Part shown: piece after piece, positions 26,169 to 34,690 of the stretch
Position numbering within the stretch: the stretch's first letter is position 1
Layout: every line of letters starts with the position of its first letter
From: Halobacillus_A sp043497005
GTDB taxonomy: Bacteria > Bacillota > Bacilli > Bacillales > Halobacillaceae
DNA: 64,000 bases
Direction of reading: 5' to 3'
Assembly (NCBI RefSeq): GCF_043497005.1
Contig: NZ_JBIEKE010000003.1
Span: 1-64,000 of the forward strand
Notes under the pieces: generated by a model
Told to the model about the DNA's origin: nothing
Seen by the model: the letters and a program-made list of their open reading frames with translations, nothing else
Database searches by the model: none
Made by a program: the position numbers and the translations under genes

Positions 26169-26187
26169 AACTATGCTTCCTTTTTTT
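26159..26187 (+). terminator. Terminator overlapping the acetyltransferase stop
   Basis: GGAAGCATAG and CTATGCTTCC form a 10-bp stem with a 2-base centre, then TTTTTTT. The stem includes the stop codon. Confidence 0.85.
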
Positions 26188-26854
26188 ACACAGTTTTAGG
26201 TACAGGTACACTCTTTTTATGCTGTGGCTTCTCTTTCTTAACTAAGTGATACGGAATGCTGATTTCTGGTGTTCCAAAGACTCCGTCAGCAATTTCGTAT
26301 TTATTAAAAATTAAAGTTAATTTACCATCTTTGATATAGAAGGCCGTGTCTTTTCTTACACTTTGAAAGGATTGGATATTAAACGTTTCTGGATCGCTCG
26401 ATAATTTTTTTTGAACTTCTTTGTTCAGCTTTTCAATATGAGCCACATCCTCCAGATTTAAAAATATTCCATCTTTTTTATTTTCGAAATTAATCGATCT
26501 CACTGATGATTCGTAATAATCCCCTCTCGTGATATTAGACGTCAAAATCACAGAAATAAGTGCTTTTTCCTCAATGACTGACGATTCTCCATAATATAAA
26601 ATGGGAAACCCGACCGAATCTTCTCCTGCCCGTTTCACTTGCTTCATGGTTTCCTCTAATTCTTCTTTTATTCCATTATTGACTTCCTCTTCAAGCTTTT
26701 TGTTATCCAGTCCATCAAAGTTTGGAAAATCGATATGGATTTCATAATCCTGCATCACACGATCTTTATGCTGAATGCTATAAACACTTTCCGCCTTTAC
26801 TGGATAAGCAAAAATCATCATAGCTGTTAGTAATAACAGTAACTTTCTCATCAT
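26186..26854 (-). CDS. Secreted DUF3298 (RsiV-like domain) protein
   Basis: 222 residues with a clear signal peptide (RKLLLLLTAMMIFAYPVKA). The exported part carries a DUF3298-type domain; the C-terminal block FNKYEIADGVFGTPEISIPY is typical and is shared with the lysozyme-sensing anti-sigma factor RsiV. There is no transmembrane anchor or sigma-binding region, so this is a secreted stand-alone domain. Role unknown. Confidence 0.72.
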   Translation of the reverse strand: MMRKLLLLLTAMMIFAYPVKAESVYSIQHKDRVMQDYEIHIDFPNFDGLDNKKLEEEVNNGIKEELEETMKQVKRAGEDSVGFPILYYGESSVIEEKALISVILTSNITRGDYYESSVRSINFENKKDGIFLNLEDVAHIEKLNKEVQKKLSSDPETFNIQSFQSVRKDTAFYIKDGKLTLIFNKYEIADGVFGTPEISIPYHLVKKEKPQHKKSVPVPKTV

Positions 26855-26995
26855 AATCCCCCTTTTTGTTCACTTGTTTTTAGTGTGACCACTTTTATAA
26901 AAACTTATTGCCCTTGAAAATATTTCTAATATTTATTGAAATCTTCAATCTTTTTGGTAAACTTAATACAATTTCTAACAAAAGGGGGAAAGGGA

Positions 26996-27814
26996 ATGAT
27001 TAGAAAACTTACAGATATAGACGATCCAGCATGTCAGCGATTATTAGCTGAAAAGCCAGCAGAAAATTTATTTATTATAGGCGACATCGAAAATTTTGGT
27101 TATGACCAAGATTTTCAAAAATTATGGGGAGAGTTTAACGATCAACAGGAGCTTCACGCCATTTTACTAAAATACCATAACAACTACATCACTTATGCGA
27201 GCCAGCCTTTTAATGCCAAAGGATTTGCAGAGGTCGTTAACAAAGACCCGGAATTTATGCAATTATCAGGTCTCCAATCCGTTACAGAACAAATTCTTCC
27301 TTACATTGAACATACACCGAAGAAGACACGCTCCCTTTTCTACGCAAAATGTGACCACAAAGAAAAGCTGGAGTTAAACCTAAATACTTCGAATGTTCAG
27401 CTAGCTGCAGTGGAAGATGTCCCACGCATCATTGAACTACAGGATCAAATTCCAGAATTTGAGCAAGATAACAGCCGTGAAAGCAGTATGATTAAAGGAA
27501 TTGAAGGAAGGTCATCCCGCATTTATTACATTGAAGAGAGTGAGCAGATGATTTCAAGTGCTTCTACTACAGCTGAAAACACTATGTCTGCAATGGTTGT
27601 TGGGGTTTGTACACATCCTGATTTTAAGCGAAGAGGCTATGCGAGCGCTTGTATGAAGAAACTTTGTGAGGATCTTTTAGATGAAGGAAAAATGCTTTGT
27701 CTTTTTTACGATAATCCGGAGGCTGGTTCCATTTATAAAAGACTAGGCTTTGAAGATATCGGTAAGTGGATGATGCATATATTCGAACCAGTAGAACAAC
27801 CTGCTTCTTTATAA
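26996..27814 (+). CDS. GNAT family N-acetyltransferase
   Basis: 272 residues. The C-terminal half has the GNAT acetyl-CoA motif VGVCTHPDFKRRGYASACM and the terminal YDNPEAGSIYKRLGFED. The N-terminal half is an extra domain typical of two-domain GNATs. GGGGGAAAGGG precedes the ATG at 26996. Substrate unknown. Confidence 0.85.
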   Translation: MIRKLTDIDDPACQRLLAEKPAENLFIIGDIENFGYDQDFQKLWGEFNDQQELHAILLKYHNNYITYASQPFNAKGFAEVVNKDPEFMQLSGLQSVTEQILPYIEHTPKKTRSLFYAKCDHKEKLELNLNTSNVQLAAVEDVPRIIELQDQIPEFEQDNSRESSMIKGIEGRSSRIYYIEESEQMISSASTTAENTMSAMVVGVCTHPDFKRRGYASACMKKLCEDLLDEGKMLCLFYDNPEAGSIYKRLGFEDIGKWMMHIFEPVEQPASL

Positions 27815-27888
27815 ATTAACGCTACTGGAACATAAGTAAAGCAGAGTTTTCAAAAACGAATATTAGTATAAACGCAGATCACCAGCGT

Positions 27889-28080
27889 AGTCAAAATGGG
27901 AAGACTCCTGTGCACGAGTTAAAGATCCCGCTGTAAAGCGCTTTTTGTTTTCTCAGTACACTTATGCCGTTACCATGGAAAGGCAGTGATTTTGACGGAG
28001 CGATGGTTTGAAGTCTCCTTAACATAAATTATCCGAACGTGATTTCTCCATAATCGTTCGGATTATTTTTTTGTCCAGCG
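27889..28080 (+). repeat. Composite intergenic repeat with dyad copy B
   Basis: 27889-27987 looks like a decayed GC-rich intergenic repeat (GGGAAGACTCCTGTG; CCATGGAAAGG). 27988-28080 holds copy B of the dyad repeat: TTTTGACGGAGCGATGG (27990-28006), then AAATTATCCGAACG (28026-28039) and CGTTCGGATTATT (28055-28067), followed by TTGTCCAGC. The remaining 28081-28375 shows no gene. Confidence 0.75.
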
Positions 28081-28375
28081 CGATTATTCAGGTATACTTA
28101 TTTCGTTTCCTAATGGACCTTTCACACATAAAGAATTTCTTCACCGGTTGCCGATTATTTAGTAAAATTGCTTCGCTGGCTTCAGGCTGGTCCCCAAACT
28201 GCTTTTTTATAATAAGGTGACTCTGAAATGGAATAGTTCACTTAAGTCGCTAAACTATTTTTTTGTAAAATTATTTATGTTTGTTCACTTTACTTCATCT
28301 CAACAAAAATGACTTTTAACATTACGACTACACGGGTATGGTTCTACAAACACCTTATAGGAGGTAATTATAATT

Positions 28376-28735
28376 ATGGATAAGTTAATGTTCATTCAAA
28401 CTGGAATGGGAATTGATGTACACGGACAAAATGTCACACACGCTTCACTGCGTGCCGTTCAAAATGCCATTAATTCTAATTCGATGCCAGGGATACGCGA
28501 AGCTCTTCCCGATCAAGATTTAAATAACATGAAAGTAAAAGTAAAACTTGCCCTCCCTGCCGATCATGACAAACTGGATGAAGAAGAAGTAAAACAAGCG
28601 ATACCTTACGGTGAAGTAACTGTGGAAAAACTAGAAGGCGGAATGATGACGACGAGCGGCATCGTGTTAGAAGAAAAGAACGATTCTAATGATCAAATGT
28701 ATATTGTGAACGCTTCTGTTGAAGTAGGTTACTAA
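28376..28735 (+). CDS. Lin0512 family protein
   Basis: 119 residues with the family opening MFIQTGMGIDVHGQN and conserved ALPDQDLNNMKVKVKLALP and IPYGEVTVEKLEGGM. A small soluble protein of about 115 residues in other Firmicutes; function unknown. TAGGAGGTAATTATAATT precedes the ATG. No operon partner: repeat-rich intergenic regions lie on both sides. Confidence 0.82.
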   Translation: MDKLMFIQTGMGIDVHGQNVTHASLRAVQNAINSNSMPGIREALPDQDLNNMKVKVKLALPADHDKLDEEEVKQAIPYGEVTVEKLEGGMMTTSGIVLEEKNDSNDQMYIVNASVEVGY

Positions 28736-28798
28736 TAGCGTGTAACTATTTCCATAGCTTTGGAAGAATAAAATGGAAGAAGATTGAATAATGCATAA

Positions 28799-28841
28799 TA
28801 TAATCCGAACGATTTTGTTGAAAATCAGTTCGGATTATTTA
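28799..28841. repeat. Dyad repeat, copy C
   Basis: ATAATCCGAAC (28800-28810) pairs with GTTCGGATTAT (28828-28838). It stands between convergent genes and could act as a terminator for either. The flanking GGAGCGATGG block of copies A, B and D is absent. Confidence 0.8.
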
Positions 28842-28879
28842 TGTGCCAAGAAAAATTTTCACTTTTCAAAAGACTTTCC

Positions 28880-29524
28880 TTATTTTTCCCACTCATCGTG
28901 TTCATCTTTGTATTTTTCGTAATGAACGTTTCTCTCAAAATGGACATTTTCTTCCCCTGTATAACCATGAATATCAGTAGAAACAAACGGTTCGAATTCC
29001 TCCGTGTACCCCGAACCTTCATCTTCCTCTTGCACAGAGGAGTCCTCATACGTCATACTATTTTCATTAAATGAAGCTACCTGCTGATACGCATTTGGAT
29101 CTCGATTATCCTCCTGATCAATCTCCCGTAAAACCTCTTCCTCAATACTTCTATCATCCGGAACATTTTTAGGAGAAGCAAACTCTTTTTTCGTCTTAGC
29201 TGTAGGTAAAGCTTTCAGTCTTTCCTCAGGAATTTTTTCTCCAGAAACTTCACATACTCCATAGGTTCCTTGTTCTATCTTTTGTAAAGCTGCATGGATG
29301 TCTTCAAGTTCCTGTTCAGCATGGTCCAATAACGCCATGTCTTTTTCTCTTTCATAAAGCTCTGTTCCTGAATCGGCAGGATGGTTATCGTATTGGGATA
29401 ACTCTCCGGATGCCATGTCACTCGCAAATCCCCTATCTAATCCATAATGATTGTTATCCATCATTTTTTGCTCAATTTCTCGTTTTCTTTCTTCGAGCTG
29501 AGCTTTAAAATGCGCGTAATCCAT
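28880..29524 (-). CDS. YteA family regulatory protein (DksA/TraR-like)
   Basis: 214 residues. The N-terminal coiled coil (about 5-35) and the TraR/DksA-type segment YGVCEVSGEKIPEERLKALPTA match the YteA family. Only one Cys of the zinc finger remains, as is usual in YteA, so zinc binding is unlikely. The acidic C-terminal half is of low complexity. AGGAGGAATGACA sets the start at 29524. Yte-type proteins are linked to stress or sporulation, without known mechanism. Confidence 0.75.
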   Translation of the reverse strand: MDYAHFKAQLEERKREIEQKMMDNNHYGLDRGFASDMASGELSQYDNHPADSGTELYEREKDMALLDHAEQELEDIHAALQKIEQGTYGVCEVSGEKIPEERLKALPTAKTKKEFASPKNVPDDRSIEEEVLREIDQEDNRDPNAYQQVASFNENSMTYEDSSVQEEDEGSGYTEEFEPFVSTDIHGYTGEENVHFERNVHYEKYKDEHDEWEK

Positions 29525-29642
29525 TGTCATTCCTCCTGTTCAACCAGCTTACCTATAGTGTGGCTAAGGTGAAACGTTGTATTCATGAATAGAGGTCAAC
29601 GAGTTTTTCAGCCGGCCTCCCTTAAGACCGCCTTTTTCCACA

Positions 29643-30779
29643 TTATTTTCTTAAAGCCTGTAGAAAATCTTCTTTTAAATCTTCAATATCTTCTAGACCA
29701 ATCGAGACACGAACAAGACCATCCGTAATGCCAAGTTCCTTACGACGTTCGGCAGGAATTGACGCATGCGTCATCATAGCAGGGACAGAAATTAAACTTT
29801 CCACTGCGCCTAAGCTTTCAGCTAACGTAAAATACTTCACGTTTCTCAACACTTGATCGGCTCTTTCGCCGCTTCCTACATCAAAAGAAATCATTCCTCC
29901 GTTGCCGCTCGCTTGACGCTCGTGTACCTCACGTCCTTTATGACCTTGTAAGCCGGGATAGTAGATATTTTTGATTTCAGGAAGAGATTCGAGGAATGCA
30001 ACAAAGTCACGGGTATTATTCTCAATCTCTTCCATCCGGACCCCTAACGTCTTCATGCCTCGCATTAAAAGCCAGGAATCATGTGGACCTAGAATGCCGC
30101 CTGAAGAGTTCAATACGAAATGAACGTCTTCTGCTAATGCTTCTGATTTTACAACGACAAGCCCGGCGACGACGTCACTATGACCTCCTAAATATTTAGT
30201 TGCACTGTGAAGAACAATATCAGCTCCGAAGTTTATTGGGTTTTGCCAGTATGGGGTACTGAACGTGTTATCCACGATAAACATTAAACCTTTGTCCTTT
30301 GCTAAGTCTGCTACTTTTTTCATATCGGTTATTTTCAAAAGCGGATTAGTCGGTGTTTCCACATAAATGGCCTTTGTCTTCTCCGTTAATGCATCTTCGA
30401 TATTTTCAACTTCACTAGTATCTACGAAACTGGCTTCTAATCCAAATCGATTAATCACTTTTGAAACCAGGCGGTAAGTCCCGCCGTAGACATCATCTGT
30501 AAAAACAATATGATCTCCCTGGTTAAATGTCATGAGAACCGCAGTAATCGCAGCCATCCCTGAACCAAAAGCAAAACCTGCATGACCTCCTTCAAGATCT
30601 TTAATTAACTGCTCAAGCGCAAACCTTGTAGGGTTTCCTGTTCGTGAGTACTCATAGCCTGTGTGTTGACCTACTCCCTCTTGCTTATACGTGCTCACTT
30701 GATAAATGGGTACTGAAACTGCTCCTGTTTCTTCATCACCTGTGATCCCACCATGAATCAACTGTGTTTTTTTCCTCAT
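29643..30779 (-). CDS. mccB: Cystathionine gamma-lyase / homocysteine gamma-lyase
   Basis: A PLP enzyme that cleaves cystathionine to cysteine, 2-oxobutyrate and ammonia. About 378 residues; PLP lysine in LHSATKYLGGHSDVVAG, cofactor contacts in FGSGMAAI and IFVDNTFSTPYWQNP-like region. The start at 30779 follows GAGGAG by 8 bases; an in-frame GTG upstream overlaps mccA. Last gene of the yrrT-luxS-mccA-mccB operon. Confidence 0.92.
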   Translation of the reverse strand: MRKKTQLIHGGITGDEETGAVSVPIYQVSTYKQEGVGQHTGYEYSRTGNPTRFALEQLIKDLEGGHAGFAFGSGMAAITAVLMTFNQGDHIVFTDDVYGGTYRLVSKVINRFGLEASFVDTSEVENIEDALTEKTKAIYVETPTNPLLKITDMKKVADLAKDKGLMFIVDNTFSTPYWQNPINFGADIVLHSATKYLGGHSDVVAGLVVVKSEALAEDVHFVLNSSGGILGPHDSWLLMRGMKTLGVRMEEIENNTRDFVAFLESLPEIKNIYYPGLQGHKGREVHERQASGNGGMISFDVGSGERADQVLRNVKYFTLAESLGAVESLISVPAMMTHASIPAERRKELGITDGLVRVSIGLEDIEDLKEDFLQALRK

Positions 30780-30784
30780 TGCTT

Positions 30785-31702
30785 TCACTCCTCATAAATT
30801 CCTTGGCTTAAATAACGTTCACTGCTATCTGGAAAAATAGTTACTATTCGTGCCCCCGGCTTAGCTTTTGCTGCTTCTCGTAGTGATGCTTCAAACGCTG
30901 CACCGGATGAACTGGCTACGAGCAGACCTTCGTTTAAAGCAAGCTCCTTTAACCGTTGAAAAGCTCTTTCATCCGTAACGGTATGAATCGCGTCAAAAAA
31001 ACTTTTTTCCATATAGGGAGGGAGAAATTCCATACCAATCCCCTCGGTTCGATGAGGACCTGACTCTCCTCCATTTAAAATTGATCCCTCAGGTTCAACG
31101 ATCACTGTCTTAATCGAGGCATCCTGTTCTTTTAAATAGCGCGCCGTGCCCATAAATGTGCCGCCAGTTCCTGCTCCGGCAACAAATATATCGATTTTAC
31201 CGTCTAAATCACGGTAGATTTCAGGGGCAAGGGTTTCGTAATACGTATTTGGATTCGCCATATTATGAAACTGCTGAGGACTAAAAGCATCAGGAATTTC
31301 ATCACACAGCTCTTTTGCTTTTCTAATAGCTCCAAGCATTCCTTCAGCTGTAGGAGTATGAACGATATGTGCTCCGAGAGCTTTCATCAATGTTTGCTTC
31401 TCTTTACTGAATTTTTCTGGAATAACGAACACAACTTTAAACCCTTTTCCAATCGCCGCAAGAGCAAGACCTATTCCTGTATTACCTGCAGTCGGTTCCA
31501 CAATCGTACTTCCCGGCTTTAAATGACCGCGATTCAAAGCGTCTTCAATCAGTTTTAAACCCAGGCGGTCTTTCACACTGCCGCCTGGGTTCATAAATTC
31601 GAGCTTCGCAAATATTCTCACTTGATTCGGAATTGCAGAATGAGTCAACTCAATCATCGGCGTATGGCCGACAAGTGATTGCACGTTCGTAACGTAACCC
31701 AT
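30785..31702 (-). CDS. mccA: O-acetylserine-dependent cystathionine beta-synthase
   Basis: About 305 residues of the cysteine synthase fold (YrhA/MccA type). PLP lysine lies in NPGGSVKDRLGLKLIE; the substrate loop is PTAGNTGIGLALAA; the glycine-rich phosphate loop is GAGTGGTFMG. Condenses homocysteine with O-acetylserine to cystathionine. Start at 31702 has GGTGAGGA upstream. Its stop overlaps the mccB ribosome binding site. Confidence 0.92.
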   Translation of the reverse strand: MGYVTNVQSLVGHTPMIELTHSAIPNQVRIFAKLEFMNPGGSVKDRLGLKLIEDALNRGHLKPGSTIVEPTAGNTGIGLALAAIGKGFKVVFVIPEKFSKEKQTLMKALGAHIVHTPTAEGMLGAIRKAKELCDEIPDAFSPQQFHNMANPNTYYETLAPEIYRDLDGKIDIFVAGAGTGGTFMGTARYLKEQDASIKTVIVEPEGSILNGGESGPHRTEGIGMEFLPPYMEKSFFDAIHTVTDERAFQRLKELALNEGLLVASSSGAAFEASLREAAKAKPGARIVTIFPDSSERYLSQGIYEE

Positions 31703-31725
31703 CGGTATTTCCTCACCTTCTAATG

Positions 31726-32184
31726 TTAAAAGACTTCCGTCCATTCATCACGCTTCTTAAGCAATTCTCGCGCAAGCTCTTTTGCACCTTCTAAACTGTG
31801 GCTGGCCGCAAAACCACATTGAACTTCATTACAAGCTGGAACTTCGTCCGCCTCTAGTACGTCCTGAAGCGTGTTCTCTAGTACTTCTAAAACATTTTCA
31901 TAGCTGTCATCATTTAAAACAGCCAGGTAAAAGCCGGTTTGACAACCCATTGGTCCAATATCGATAATGCGGTCATGGTGGTTACGACTTTTTTCCGCCA
32001 TCAGGTGCTCAAGGGAGTGAAGAGACGGCATTTCCATATGCTCCTTATTCGGCTGTTTTAGTCGAATATCATATTTATAAATTTTGTCTCCATGATCGCC
32101 TTCTGTCACTCCAACTAATCGGACATAAGGTGCTTTTACTTTCGTATGGTCCAAGTTAAAGCTCTCAACGTTCATTTGTGGCAT
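31726..32184 (-). CDS. luxS: S-ribosylhomocysteine lyase LuxS
   Basis: 152 residues. The metal ligands are in SLHSLEHLM (HxxxH) and the Cys of EVQCGF; the catalytic Cys is in IGPMGCQTGFY. Cleaves S-ribosylhomocysteine to homocysteine and the AI-2 precursor. AAGGAG precedes the ATG. It lies between yrrT and mccA, where B. subtilis has mtnN, so homocysteine is passed directly to the next enzymes. Confidence 0.95.
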   Translation of the reverse strand: MPQMNVESFNLDHTKVKAPYVRLVGVTEGDHGDKIYKYDIRLKQPNKEHMEMPSLHSLEHLMAEKSRNHHDRIIDIGPMGCQTGFYLAVLNDDSYENVLEVLENTLQDVLEADEVPACNEVQCGFAASHSLEGAKELARELLKKRDEWTEVF

Positions 32185-32187
32185 ACA

Positions 32188-32829
32188 TCATTCTCCTTTT
32201 CTAGCCTGGATTAACCAGGCAAATTTGTTTAATGGTTTAAAAGATACGTCAAACCCTAGCTGTAAAAACATTTGTTCAAGGTCATCCAAATAAGGATAAT
32301 ACTCCTCTCTCAAATCTTGAGCTAAGTTCATGAAACCCTTTCGTTCCGCTTCGCTGATTAATTGCTGTTTGTAATCTTCATTTTCAAACAGCGTATCTAT
32401 AAAAATGATTTCTCCATTTGATTCCAGTTTATCATAATATTCTTTTAAGGCTAACCTTTTCTCCTGGTCGTTTAAGTGGTGAAAAGCAAAAGAACTTACA
32501 ATGGAACGAATGGGCATTTGAAGCGTCGGAAATTGAATGAAATCGCCTGCATATACAGCTGCTTCAGGACATTTCACATTCGCAATCCTTCTCATTTCTT
32601 CTGAAGGTTCAATTCCGACCACGACTTTATGCTGCGCAATCATTTTCTGTGTTAAATTAGCAGTCCCTACTCCAAACTCAAGAACAGGGGAAATAGAGAG
32701 ATCAGCTAATTCCTGCAGCATCGTGTCGTAACCTTCAAAAACTTCCTTATATTCTGGATCACTGCCAGAAACTGTATCATCATATGAGCTCGCCCATTGA
32801 TTAAAAAGGTCGACAAACTCCACACCCAT
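32188..32829 (-). CDS. yrrT: SAM-dependent methyltransferase YrrT
   Basis: 213 residues, class I methyltransferase; the SAM-binding glycine motif is VLEFGVGTANLT. Conserved start VEFVDLFNQWASSYD matches the YrrT family, the first gene of the Bacillus methionine-to-cysteine operon. Start at 32829 follows AGGAGATGAGAAGA. The upstream region contains ATAGGAATT, which resembles a CymR half-site, but the match is weak. Confidence 0.85.
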   Translation of the reverse strand: MGVEFVDLFNQWASSYDDTVSGSDPEYKEVFEGYDTMLQELADLSISPVLEFGVGTANLTQKMIAQHKVVVGIEPSEEMRRIANVKCPEAAVYAGDFIQFPTLQMPIRSIVSSFAFHHLNDQEKRLALKEYYDKLESNGEIIFIDTLFENEDYKQQLISEAERKGFMNLAQDLREEYYPYLDDLEQMFLQLGFDVSFKPLNKFAWLIQARKGE

Positions 32830-32933
32830 TCTTCTCATCTCCTATTATGCATAATTCCTATCATATAACTCGGAATTACATCTTTAACTTATCATATTTC
32901 ACTTCTCATCTCAATGTTCGTCATTTTTACTAC

Positions 32934-32961
32934 AAAAAAAGAAGCGAGGAGATCGCTTCTC
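32934..32961 (-). terminator. Terminator copy with T run
   Basis: On the minus strand GAAGCGATCTCCTCGCTTC is followed by seven Ts. It is the distal copy of the duplicated hairpin, and the one able to terminate transcription from the helicase side. Confidence 0.7.
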
Positions 32962-33386
32962 AGACTGTCGAAAAAGCTTAGAGGGGTTTATTATAAGATT
33001 ATAGGTGGGGTCATTCCTATTAGTATGAAGAAAAGGAAAGAAAAAAACGCCGCTTTCCGCGAGTCCACTGAAAAAATCCATGGAATCGTGAAGGTACACC
33101 AAGCTGCAAACTCTGTTTTCTTAAGGACACAGCTTGATTAAGTGGTTTTTCCAGTGATCTATCTCGAAAAAGGGATTTAAAAAACGGCGAGACTCCTATG
33201 GGAGATACGAATAAGGTGTGACCCCGGAGGGCTATAAAGCCCGAGGAGGCACACCATTCGCCCATGGAAAGGGAGTCGTTTCCTAAAACCCTTTACTCTT
33301 TCTAATGCGAGAAGTGTTTACATTGTCGAGGTAAAAGAGAAAATTAAGGTTTTTCTACAAGCTGATAAGCGAGGAGATCGCTTCTC
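32942..33386. mobile_element. MITE-like element flanked by a 20-bp direct repeat
   Basis: A 20-base repeat (AAGCGAGGAGATCGCTTCTC) occurs at 32942-32961 and 33367-33386. Between them is a 405-bp non-coding element whose ends are imperfect inverted repeats: AGACTGTCGAAAAAGCTTA at the left and AGCTTGTAGAAAAACCTTA (complement) at the right, 15 of 19 matching. Inside are GAGACTCCTATGGGA and CCCATGGAAAGGGAGTC, and GGTGTG/CACACC. No transposase gene. Confidence 0.7.
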
Positions 33387-33390
33387 CCTT

Positions 33391-34563
33391 TTACTTTCGC
33401 CGTCTTCTTTTTCGCTGCTCATCTTCTTTGTCCTTTTCCTTTTTACGAGGAGCAAGACCAGCCAACGTACGACGTTGCAGTTTCTCTCCAATTCCCTTTT
33501 CAATCGATTTCAGTGCTTGCTTATCCTTCGGGGCAGCAAACGTAATGGCGAGACCTTTTCCACCTGCGCGTCCGGTACGTCCGATTCGATGGATATAACT
33601 TTCTGAGTCCTGAGGAATATCATAGTTAAACACGTGGGTAATGCCTTCAACATCTATTCCGCGTGCCGCTACATCCGTAGCTACTAAATATTGAATCTTG
33701 GCATCACGAAATGCCTGCATGACTTTCTCACGTTTTGCCTGCGATAAATCTCCATGCAGTTCGTCTACTTCAAACCCATGAGACTTCAATGCTCCGTGCA
33801 GTTTAATCGCTCTTCGTTTCGTCCGGCAGAAGATCACAGCTAAAAACGGCCGGTGCTCGTTCATAATTTGAATTAAAGTATCCTGCTTGGCACGGTCTGT
33901 CGTCTCATAGACAAGCTGCTTGATTGCTTCCAGGGTTACTTTTTCTGCTTGAACTGAAACCTTCTCTGGTTTCTTCATAAACTTATTCGCTAAGCTTTTT
34001 ACTTGAGGCGAAATCGTTGCAGAAAAAGCGCTCGTCTGTCTTTCGAAAGGCGTTTCAGCAAAGATCTCAGTTACATCGGGCAGAAACCCGGCTTCAAGCA
34101 TCTGATCGGCTTCATCCAAAACTACATATTCGACGGCTGCAAGAGATATCGTCTCTCTTCGAACATGATCTAACAGCCTTCCCGGAGTAGCCACTACGAT
34201 ATGCGTACGTCCTTTTAATCTTTTCGCTTGCTTAGCCACATCTTGTCCGCCATACACGGCCAGTACACCGATTTCTTCTGGACGAAGCTTTTCCACTTCA
34301 TTCGTAATTTGCAAAGCTAACTCACGAGTTGGAGCAACGATCAACCCCTGAACCTCTGAGATATTCGTGTCTACTTTTTGTAAAAGAGGCAAAAGAAATG
34401 CCAGTGTTTTCCCGGTTCCAGTTTGTGCTTTAGCAACTACATCTTTACCATCAAGTAATAAAGGAACAGCCTGCTCCTGAACCGGAGTAGGTGCAGTCAT
34501 CCCGTGGCGTTGTAATTTTATTCGCAGCTGCTCCTCTATCCCTACATCTTTAAAGTTTTTCAT
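33391..34563 (-). CDS. DEAD-box RNA helicase
   Basis: 390 residues. Motifs run in order: Q motif (TPVQEQAVPLL), I AQTGTGKT, Ia APTRELALQ, II VLDEADQML, III SATIS, IV-VI including VATDVAARGIDVEG and YIHRIGRTGRAG. A short basic tail (RKRRRRK) follows, so it is closest to the small CshB/YfmL group rather than the longer CshA. Such helicases remodel RNA in ribosome assembly and cold response. The exact orthologue is uncertain. Confidence 0.9.
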   Translation of the reverse strand: MKNFKDVGIEEQLRIKLQRHGMTAPTPVQEQAVPLLLDGKDVVAKAQTGTGKTLAFLLPLLQKVDTNISEVQGLIVAPTRELALQITNEVEKLRPEEIGVLAVYGGQDVAKQAKRLKGRTHIVVATPGRLLDHVRRETISLAAVEYVVLDEADQMLEAGFLPDVTEIFAETPFERQTSAFSATISPQVKSLANKFMKKPEKVSVQAEKVTLEAIKQLVYETTDRAKQDTLIQIMNEHRPFLAVIFCRTKRRAIKLHGALKSHGFEVDELHGDLSQAKREKVMQAFRDAKIQYLVATDVAARGIDVEGITHVFNYDIPQDSESYIHRIGRTGRAGGKGLAITFAAPKDKQALKSIEKGIGEKLQRRTLAGLAPRKKEKDKEDEQRKRRRRK

Positions 34564-34690
34564 TTAATTCACTACTTTCCTAATATACATCCATCCTCTT
34601 ATTGTACCTCGGATCACCAATTAATGAACATTTTTATTTTCAAAAACCCATATAATATAGATAAACATACGTGGAGGAGGTCGGCTGTCA

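Noticed and set aside
28880..29524. YteA-like protein with a lost zinc finger as an anomaly
   Set aside because: Loss of the finger cysteines is usual in this family, so it is not unusual here.
32840..32880. A CymR box upstream of yrrT
   Set aside because: ATAGGAATT alone matches part of the consensus; no second half is convincing.
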